NCBI GenBank assembly: GCA_964598005.1
Contig: CAZRAL010000021.1
Coordinates: 1-38,301 of the forward strand
Direction: 5' to 3'
DNA length: 38,301 nucleotides
Source: CAZRAL01 sp964598005
GTDB taxonomy: Bacteria; Pseudomonadota; Gammaproteobacteria; Burkholderiales; Usitatibacteraceae
Positions 32,672 to 38,301 of the stretch are shown here, in pieces (within the stretch, counting starts at the first letter, position 1; every line of letters starts with the position of its first letter). The notes under the pieces are model-generated. The model was not told the DNA's origin, ran no database searches, and saw only the letters and a list, made by a program, of their open reading frames with translations. Position numbers and translations under genes: made by a program.

Positions 32672-33919
32672 ATGCTGCTTGCACTACAAAGCCTGGTAGG
32701 GTTTATCGCAATTTTTGTCTTCGCCTGGAGCATTTCGGAAAAACGCAAGGCGGTGCCGTGGCGCACGGTTTTAAGCGCCATCGTCATGCAGGTGGTGCTA
32801 TTCGTGCTGATGTTCAAGTTTCCCTGGTTCAAGGAAATGTCGGCCATTTTGAACGATGCATTGGGCGGCATTCAAAAGGCAACGGCTGAGGGTTCTTCAT
32901 TTGTATTTGGCTATCTTGCGAGCAGTGTCTTCCCCGCCAAAACCGAGCCCGGCGCCAATACGTTCATCTTTGCAACTCAAGTGTTGACAATGGCAATCGT
33001 TGTTTCCGCTTTATCCTCATTATTGTTTTACTGGCGGATTTTGCCGATGCTGGTGTCGGCTTTTTCGTGGGTGCTGCGCAAGACCATCGGTGTCGGAGGA
33101 GCGGTGGGTGTCTCTACAGCCGCCAATATTTTTCTGGGCATGGTTGAAGCACCGCTGTTTATCAAGCCCTATCTTGCCCGGCTTTCCCGCGGTGAACTTT
33201 TTATCACCATGACCTGCGGTATGGCCGGTATTGCAGGCACGGTCATGGCGGTATATGGCACCATGCTGAAACCGATTGTACCCGATGCGATTGGGCATAT
33301 TTTGATTGTTTCTTTTATCAGTGCCCCTGCAGCGATTGCCATTTCCTGCCTGATGATTCCCCCGGAAGGTGGCCCGACCGACGGCGAAGTAACTAGCGCT
33401 AATCCCGCTACCAGCGCCATGGATGCGATTCTGCAAGGGACGCTCGATGGGCTGACGTTGTTTATCAATGTCTGCGGTTTGCTGCTTGTGTTGATCGCGC
33501 TTATTTCAATTGCCAATCAGTTGCTGATTTTTCTACCGGCATGGGGAAGCAAACCCCTGACGCTTCAAGCCATTTTTGGCTGGATCATGGCGCCAGTCGT
33601 GTGGCTAACGGGCATACCGTGGGCCGAGGCGCAAACCGCCGGTGCACTCATGGGTACCAAGACTGTGCTCAACGAATTTGTCGCTTTTCTCGATTTGGCC
33701 AAGATCAACCCAGGCGAACTTTCGGAGCGCAGTCGGGTGATCATGACTTATTCCTTGTGCGGCTTTGCTAATTTTTCCTCGATTGGCATTATTATCGGTG
33801 GCATGGGCAGCATGTGTCCCGAACGTCGGGTCGAAATTACCAATATGGGTTATAAGTGCCTGATAGGCGGTACGCTTGCTACGCTTTCATGTGGTGCACT
33901 GGTGGGAATTTTTTACTGA
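32672..33919 (+). CDS. nupC: Concentrative nucleoside transporter (NupC family)
   Basis: The protein has 415 residues with about 10 membrane helices. CNT family motifs include GYLASSVFPA, STAANIFLGMVEAPLFIKPYL, TCGMAGIAGTVMAVYG, and in the second half GTKTVLNEFVAFLDL and YSLCGFANFSSIGI. It carries nucleosides inward with Na+ or H+. The frame opens at 32642; the ATG at 32672 is chosen because GAGGAG lies about 9 bases before it. It shares a divergent promoter region with the 5'-nucleotidase and overlaps the aminopeptidase gene by 1 base (TGATG). Confidence 0.92.
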   Translation: MLLALQSLVGFIAIFVFAWSISEKRKAVPWRTVLSAIVMQVVLFVLMFKFPWFKEMSAILNDALGGIQKATAEGSSFVFGYLASSVFPAKTEPGANTFIFATQVLTMAIVVSALSSLLFYWRILPMLVSAFSWVLRKTIGVGGAVGVSTAANIFLGMVEAPLFIKPYLARLSRGELFITMTCGMAGIAGTVMAVYGTMLKPIVPDAIGHILIVSFISAPAAIAISCLMIPPEGGPTDGEVTSANPATSAMDAILQGTLDGLTLFINVCGLLLVLIALISIANQLLIFLPAWGSKPLTLQAIFGWIMAPVVWLTGIPWAEAQTAGALMGTKTVLNEFVAFLDLAKINPGELSERSRVIMTYSLCGFANFSSIGIIIGGMGSMCPERRVEITNMGYKCLIGGTLATLSCGALVGIFY

Positions 33920-35289
33920 TGGCGATCATTATTGAAAATAAAATCGATGGTACCGCGGTTCCGCTGGTATTTCTGAACCCGGACTTGCTGGAATCGTATT
34001 TGGCAGAAGCCCCTGCTGCAACGCGCGCCTTTGTTGCAGCCAACCATTTTGGAGCCAGACCGCAAACCAGTTGCCTGATTCCGGGCGCGCAAGGGATTGC
34101 CATTGTTCTGGCAGGCATAAAGGGGGTAGACGATCCGCATGGGTTTGCCTATCTTCCGTTTGTTTTGCCGGAAGGGCGTTACCGGCTGGCAACCGAAGGG
34201 TTGGTCTGTAGTCCCAGCCAGGTTGCATTGGGCTGGGGATTGGGCAGCTATCAATTTGTGCGCTATAAATCCCCCAAACGCCAGCCCGCATCACTATGTT
34301 TGCCAGCGGCGCCGGATATGGATCAGGCGATTGAAATATTGCATGCCGTTAATCTGGTGCGCGACCTGGTCAATACACCGACTGAGGATATGGGCCCGCA
34401 ACATCTGGCGAAAATGGCACAGGGATTGGCGCGGGAGTATGGCGGTTCCTTTCGGGAATGGGTGGGAGATGATTTACTCAAACATAATTTCCCTGCCATT
34501 CATGCGGTTGGTCGCGCCAGTCATCGTCCACCACGGCTTATTGAATTGACGTGGGGTAATGATGCACATCCCAAAATTGCTCTTGTGGGCAAGGGGGTGT
34601 GTTTCGATACCGGTGGGCTGGATATCAAAGGGCATGACGGTATGCGCTGGATGAAAAAGGATATGGGAGGCGGTGCGCATGTTCTTGGGTTGGCCCGCCT
34701 CATCATGGCAACTAGATTGCCCGTTCGACTACAGATGTTGATACCTGCTGTAGAAAATGCGATCAGCGGCAACGCTTATCGTCCTGGCGACGTTGTTGCT
34801 ACACGGCGCGGGATTAATATCGAGATCGGTAATACCGATGCCGAAGGGCGAGTCATCCTGGCTGATGCCTTGGCATTTGCCGCTGAAGTGAGGCCGGAGA
34901 TTATTATCGATTTTGCAACGCTTACCGCGGCAGCACGTACAGCGCTTGGCCCGGAATTACCGGCGATGTTTACCAACCGTGACGAGTGGGCCGCCGCGCT
35001 TATCACGCAAAGCCAATTGCAGCACGATCCGTTATGGCGTATGCCGCTTTGGCAAAATTACAATGCCATGATCGACAGCACTATCGCTGACTTAAACAAT
35101 ACCGGCGGCCAACCGGCCGGTTGCATTACCGCGGCGTTGTTTTTGGAACATTTTATTCCTGCAGCGCAGCCCTGGATTCATATCGACCTATTTGCCTGGA
35201 ACCCTAAGGCCAAACCTGGACATCCTGAAGGAGGAGAGGCTCAGACATTGCGAACTGTATTTGCCCTGTTGCAGGAAAAGTTTGGATAA
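33919..35289 (+). CDS. Leucyl aminopeptidase family (M17) protein
   Basis: The protein has 456 residues. The M17 metal-binding core is complete: GKGVCFDTGGLDIKGHDGMR, WMKKDMGGGAHVLG, and NTDAEGRVILADALAFA. It would remove N-terminal amino acids from peptides in the cytoplasm. The N-terminal third is not the usual PepA N-domain in detail (FVLPEGRYRLATEGLVCSPS). The start at 33919 overlaps the transporter stop. Co-transcription with a nucleoside transporter is unexpected. Confidence 0.9.
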   Translation: MAIIIENKIDGTAVPLVFLNPDLLESYLAEAPAATRAFVAANHFGARPQTSCLIPGAQGIAIVLAGIKGVDDPHGFAYLPFVLPEGRYRLATEGLVCSPSQVALGWGLGSYQFVRYKSPKRQPASLCLPAAPDMDQAIEILHAVNLVRDLVNTPTEDMGPQHLAKMAQGLAREYGGSFREWVGDDLLKHNFPAIHAVGRASHRPPRLIELTWGNDAHPKIALVGKGVCFDTGGLDIKGHDGMRWMKKDMGGGAHVLGLARLIMATRLPVRLQMLIPAVENAISGNAYRPGDVVATRRGINIEIGNTDAEGRVILADALAFAAEVRPEIIIDFATLTAAARTALGPELPAMFTNRDEWAAALITQSQLQHDPLWRMPLWQNYNAMIDSTIADLNNTGGQPAGCITAALFLEHFIPAAQPWIHIDLFAWNPKAKPGHPEGGEAQTLRTVFALLQEKFG

Positions 35290-35300
35290 ATGACTACCAG

Positions 35301-36386
35301 CTATTCGAGCCGATTATATTGGCCTCTCATTGCGTGGTAAGCTGTTTCCAATTCATTAATGCGCTGTGCAAGAATCTCGGGCCTGCTCGTCGCGCTTTTT
35401 AAAACGTACCCAGCCTTTTCGTGAAAGGTTTGGCTCGTTTTGTAAAAAAAATTAATAAGAGCAGGATTGCGAAACTCCGCTTTGGCTTTTTTCTCATCGT
35501 CAGCGTAGGGCTGCAACGCGGTTAAAGTTTTTGAGTAGGCTGTAATAACGGCTTCCATTTTTTTCTTGTCCAGTTTTGCGGGATCGACCCGATTGCCGTT
35601 CACTATCGCTGCTTTAACCAGGTTGATAATGTCACTGGCATGGTCATTCAGTTCAAAAATGATGACATGTGCATGCTCGCCATTGGCGCGTGCGACCTCA
35701 ATTTCCTTTTTATGCAGCTGTGCATAAATTGCGTTGTATGAATCGCTAAAGGGCTTCATTTTTTCCATTAATACAGCGTAATCGGCGGAAAACTTTTTTA
35801 TCAACCCCGGCATTTTTTCGTAATTATCGAATTCATATTCTTTGTTCACAAAATATTTTCTGAGCGCGCTATAGCTTTCCGTAAGCAGCACGAGTTGTGA
35901 ATAAAAATTTTCGCCAGCTTGTTCCAGATCGGGGAAGGAGGGAGGGAGGGCTTTGAATTTATCCATTTTTTTGCGATAAGGCGCAAGTTTTTCTTTGCTT
36001 GCTTCCATCCAGCCTAGGCCTGGAATGCCCGACACAAATAACATGGTGGGCGGATTTTTAAATCTGAATTCGGAAAGTTTTTGCATTCTTGTTGTGAGTG
36101 GCAGTTTGGCAAATTTGATCATTGTCTCTGGGGGCAGGGTTGCAAATTCGGCAAGTTCCTCTGCCTTTTTTGACATGTCGCGATAAAACCAGCCATTGAC
36201 AGAAAATGTTGAATCGATATCCAGCAATTCAAAATAAGCATTTAATTTGTCTTGTGAAGCACGCAATTCACTTTTTTGGCTACCGCTCTTAATGCTTTTA
36301 AGGTCAAGATTACCCAGTTTATCGCACCCGCTGATGAGGGTGACACACAGGGCGCAAAACAGCAGTCTGTTAAAAATTATGAGCAT
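35301..36386 (-). CDS. DUF3829 (YiiG-like) lipoprotein
   Basis: The protein has 361 residues. A lipoprotein signal (FCALCVTLISGC, Cys21) is followed by an alpha-helical region with many Lys and Glu (DLEQAGENFYSQLVLLTESY and KKEIEVARANGEHAHVIIF). It fits DUF3829, the YiiG type, whose function is unknown. It converges with the aminopeptidase gene 11 bases away, and its start is 79 bases from lysC, divergently. The AT-rich start region suggests two back-to-back promoters. Confidence 0.8.
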   Translation of the reverse strand: MLIIFNRLLFCALCVTLISGCDKLGNLDLKSIKSGSQKSELRASQDKLNAYFELLDIDSTFSVNGWFYRDMSKKAEELAEFATLPPETMIKFAKLPLTTRMQKLSEFRFKNPPTMLFVSGIPGLGWMEASKEKLAPYRKKMDKFKALPPSFPDLEQAGENFYSQLVLLTESYSALRKYFVNKEYEFDNYEKMPGLIKKFSADYAVLMEKMKPFSDSYNAIYAQLHKKEIEVARANGEHAHVIIFELNDHASDIINLVKAAIVNGNRVDPAKLDKKKMEAVITAYSKTLTALQPYADDEKKAKAEFRNPALINFFYKTSQTFHEKAGYVLKSATSRPEILAQRINELETAYHAMRGQYNRLE

Positions 36387-36465
36387 GATTTTTATTCCCT
36401 GAAAAAAATGTAAATGTTGCAGCGCAATGTAAAATAGATTCCTTTTTTCTGCAAGTCATTTAACT

Positions 36466-37707
36466 GTGGCCCTGATTGTTCAAAAATATGGCGGTACCTC
36501 CATGGGAAGTGCGGAGCGTATTCGCGAAGTTGCCAAACGCATTGCCCGATTCCAACGGCAAGGTCATCAGTTGGTTGTGGTTGTTTCGGCCATGTCTGGC
36601 GAAACCAATCGACTGATTAATCTTGCCAAGGAACTGCATCCCAATCCCGATCCGCGCGAACTCGATGTTATTGCATCGACCGGCGAGCAGGTTTCAATCG
36701 GTCTGCTGACGTTGGCACTTCATTATGCAGGCCTGAAAGCACGCAGTTATACCGGTGCACAAGTCAGGATTCTGACTGACGATGCATTTACCAAAGCGCG
36801 AATTTTATCGATTGATGATAGTGCGCTACGCAAGGATCTAGCCGAAGGTTATATCGTGGTAGTGGCGGGGTTTCAAGGTATGGATGCAATGGGTAATATC
36901 ACTACCCTGGGTCGCGGCGGCTCGGATACGACGGGCGTGGCACTGGCAGCTGCCTTGAAAGCGGACGAATGTCAAATTTACACAGATGTAGATGGTGTCT
37001 ATACTACCGATCCACGCGTAGTGCCGGAAGCGCGCCGTCTTGAAATGATTACTTTCGAGGAGATGCTGGAACTGGCCAGCCTAGGCTCGAAAGTGTTGCA
37101 GATCCGTTCTGTGGAATTTGCTGGAAAGTACAAAGTCAAATTACGCGTATTGTCATCGTTTACCGATGTTGAGAGTACCGATATGGGAACGCTGATTACG
37201 TTTGAGGAAGAAGAAAATATGGAACAAGCCATTATTTCCGGTATTGCATTCAATCGCGATGAAGCCAAGCTTACGATTACGGGGGTGCCTGATCGTCCCG
37301 GTATTGCCTATTTGATTCTGGGTCCCATCGCGGAGGCCAATGTGGAAATCGATGTGATTATCCAGAATACATCAGTAGACGGCCATACTGATTTTTCGTT
37401 TACCGTGCATCGTAACGACTATGCCAAGGCGCTGGCGATTCTCGAGGAAAAAGTGAAGCCCACAGTTTCTGCGAGGGCAGTTATCGGTGATAACCGGATT
37501 GCCAAAGTGTCGCTTGTAGGAATTGGCATGCGCTCTCATGCCGGGATTGCCGCTAAGATGTTCAAGGCGCTTGCCATGGAAAATATCAACATCCAGATGA
37601 TTTCCACTTCCGAAATCAAGACCTCGGTTGTGGTGGATGAAAAATATATGGAACTGGCGGTGCGCGTCTTACATCAAACCTTTGAATTGGATAAGGTGCC
37701 GGGTTAA
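36466..37707 (+). CDS. lysC: Aspartate kinase
   Basis: The protein has 413 residues, with a GTG start. It phosphorylates aspartate, the first step to Lys, Met and Thr. Motifs are KYGGTSMGSAERI, STGEQVSIGLL, TLGRGGSDTTGVALAAAL and YTDVDGVYTTDPR. Two C-terminal ACT domains (VPDRPGIAYLILGPIAEANV and LVGIGMRSHAGIAAKMFKAL) would sense lysine or threonine. It is the single-function, two-ACT form. No strong ribosome site is visible before the GTG. It is followed 46 bases later by tRNA-Ser. Confidence 0.95.
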   Translation: MALIVQKYGGTSMGSAERIREVAKRIARFQRQGHQLVVVVSAMSGETNRLINLAKELHPNPDPRELDVIASTGEQVSIGLLTLALHYAGLKARSYTGAQVRILTDDAFTKARILSIDDSALRKDLAEGYIVVVAGFQGMDAMGNITTLGRGGSDTTGVALAAALKADECQIYTDVDGVYTTDPRVVPEARRLEMITFEEMLELASLGSKVLQIRSVEFAGKYKVKLRVLSSFTDVESTDMGTLITFEEEENMEQAIISGIAFNRDEAKLTITGVPDRPGIAYLILGPIAEANVEIDVIIQNTSVDGHTDFSFTVHRNDYAKALAILEEKVKPTVSARAVIGDNRIAKVSLVGIGMRSHAGIAAKMFKALAMENINIQMISTSEIKTSVVVDEKYMELAVRVLHQTFELDKVPG

Positions 37708-37753
37708 TTTTTTGACGGAATTGGCCACGAAGACGTACAATTACGTCCGTTTC

Positions 37754-37846
37754 GGAGAAGTGGCCGAGTGGTCGAAGGCACTCCCCTGCTAAGGGAGCAT
37801 ACGCTCAAAAAGTGTATCGAGGGTTCGAATCCCTCCTTCTCCGCCA
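37754..37846 (+). tRNA. tRNA-Ser (anticodon GCU)
   Basis: The acceptor arms GGAGAAG and CTTCTCC pair, and CCA is encoded. The anticodon stem CTCCC/GGGAG holds the loop CTGCTAA, with anticodon GCT at 37788-37790. A long variable arm (ACGCTCAAAAAGTGT) and the T-arm GAGGGTTCGAATCCCTC complete a class II tRNA. Confidence 0.97.
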
Positions 37847-37892
37847 TTGTTTAGTGGTGTGATTTTTGATTCGATTTTAAGGGAGTAGATAA

Positions 37893-38021
37893 ATGGCTGA
37901 ACGTAAACGAACCCGCCGCAATACACTTGAACGTCGCTGTTTGGGGAAATACTACAAGCGCCTTTTTATTGGGTCCCCCAAATCCATTTTCAAAATGCTT
38001 GAAATGATCAAGAAATCTTAA
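37893..38021 (+). CDS. Short basic protein of 42 residues
   Basis: The sequence starts MAERKRTRRNTLERRC and ends MLEMIKKS; roughly a third of residues are Arg or Lys. GGGAG lies 8 bases before the ATG, and the frame lies 47 bases after the tRNA end. I recognise no family. The R-family repeat begins one base after its stop. It could be a small nucleic-acid-binding or ribosome-associated protein; this is inference from charge only. Confidence 0.6.
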   Translation: MAERKRTRRNTLERRCLGKYYKRLFIGSPKSIFKMLEMIKKS

Positions 38022-38022
38022 G

Positions 38023-38114
38023 TAACTGATGTTACGCACTGCAGAGGAGAAACATTTTTACCGGAAAAGCCATTTTCATAGGGAAGCCGCTTCGCCTGCG
38101 CGTAACATCAATTA
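38023..38114 (+). repeat. R-family repeat, copy 3 (short, 92 bp)
   Basis: The ends TAACTGATGTTACGCACTG and the inverse of TAATTGATGTTACGCGCAG form the terminal repeats. The interior (TTTTTACCGGAAAAGCC) matches the copy at 6879-7135 but lacks its C-rich hairpins. It touches the E-family element at 38112. Confidence 0.6.
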
Positions 38115-38301
38115 AGTAACCTCTGATTAAGTCCCACATGGCCGCGCGCTCGGTTTTCCGGGATGGGATGCAAGGCGCGGTGCGCAGCGAATGGCCCTTC
38201 CCCTTCGCAAGCACCGCAACACAGCAGACCGCCCGGAAAATGAGCGCCCATGCGGGTTTTGACAAGAATAGCCCATCTTCGGCGTGCCTTGCCACAGGCG
38301 G
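38112..38301 (+). mobile_element. E-family miniature element, copy 3 (cut by the window end)
   Basis: TTAAGTAACCTCTGATTAAG is followed by nearly the same sequence as the copy at 11774, including GTTTTGACAAGAATAGCCCA. The last bases (GTGCCTTGCCACAGGCGG) match the longer type of copy 2. The right end lies outside the window. Confidence 0.75.

Noticed and set aside
37754..38301. Integrated phage or genomic island at tRNA-Ser
   Set aside because: No integrase and no repeated tRNA 3' end are visible in the window.

Overview
The window looks like a chromosome segment of a betaproteobacterium, probably of the Nitrosomonadales/Gallionellales type. The evidence is gene order and gene type: hda–HAD phosphatase–pcnB–folK–dgk on one strand, surE–pcm–nlpD, a paired DUF2339/DUF3999 locus, and a single-function aspartokinase with two ACT domains. 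The species cannot be fixed from the sequence alone. Base composition is moderate, and AT-rich patches (about 21.0-22.5 kb and 30.6-30.85 kb) stand out.

Layout. 0-0.55 kb: a decayed malic enzyme gene cut by a repeat. 0.68-3.45 kb: an ArsR-family regulator and three exported proteins of unknown role (one unnamed, one DUF2145, one DUF3859). Matching palindromes overlap the regulator promoter and the promoter of the first exported protein. 3.5-6.65 kb: a periplasmic-type amidohydrolase overlapping an LplT–PlsC fusion for phospholipid repair. 7.2-11.5 kb: DUF2339/DUF3999 envelope pair, bracketed by repeats. 12.05-13.3 kb: aspartate aminotransferase, whose stop codon lies in a mobile-element end. 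13.4-16.4 kb: surE–pcm–nlpD followed by a small exported protein where rpoS often sits. 16.5-20.4 kb (minus): fadD, and an operon of a 2OG-Fe(II) oxygenase, a patatin-like lipoprotein and a small exported protein. 20.45-22.45 kb: an island of repeats, gene remnants and a frameshifted exported protein. 22.5-26.35 kb (minus): hda–HAD–pcnB–folK–dgk, mostly with overlapping start and stop codons. 26.4-30.6 kb (minus): exbD–tonB–TonB-dependent receptor–terminator–exbB. 30.85-35.3 kb: a 5'-nucleotidase lipoprotein divergent from a nucleoside transporter and an M17 aminopeptidase, possibly one nucleotide/peptide scavenging group with the Ton system. 35.3-38.0 kb: a DUF3829 lipoprotein, lysC, tRNA-Ser(GCU) and a 42-residue basic protein. 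38.0 kb to the end: repeats.

The most unusual content is the repeats. One family (E; three copies, at 11.8, 20.6 and 38.1 kb) has TTAA-flanked terminal inverted repeats and a nested hairpin core. Comparing two copies shows two compensatory base-pair changes in that core, which suggests selection on folded RNA or DNA. A second family (R; 6.9, 11.5 and 38.0 kb) lies directly beside two of the E copies, and several insertions sit exactly at stop codons. All calls come from reading the sequence; no database search was run.
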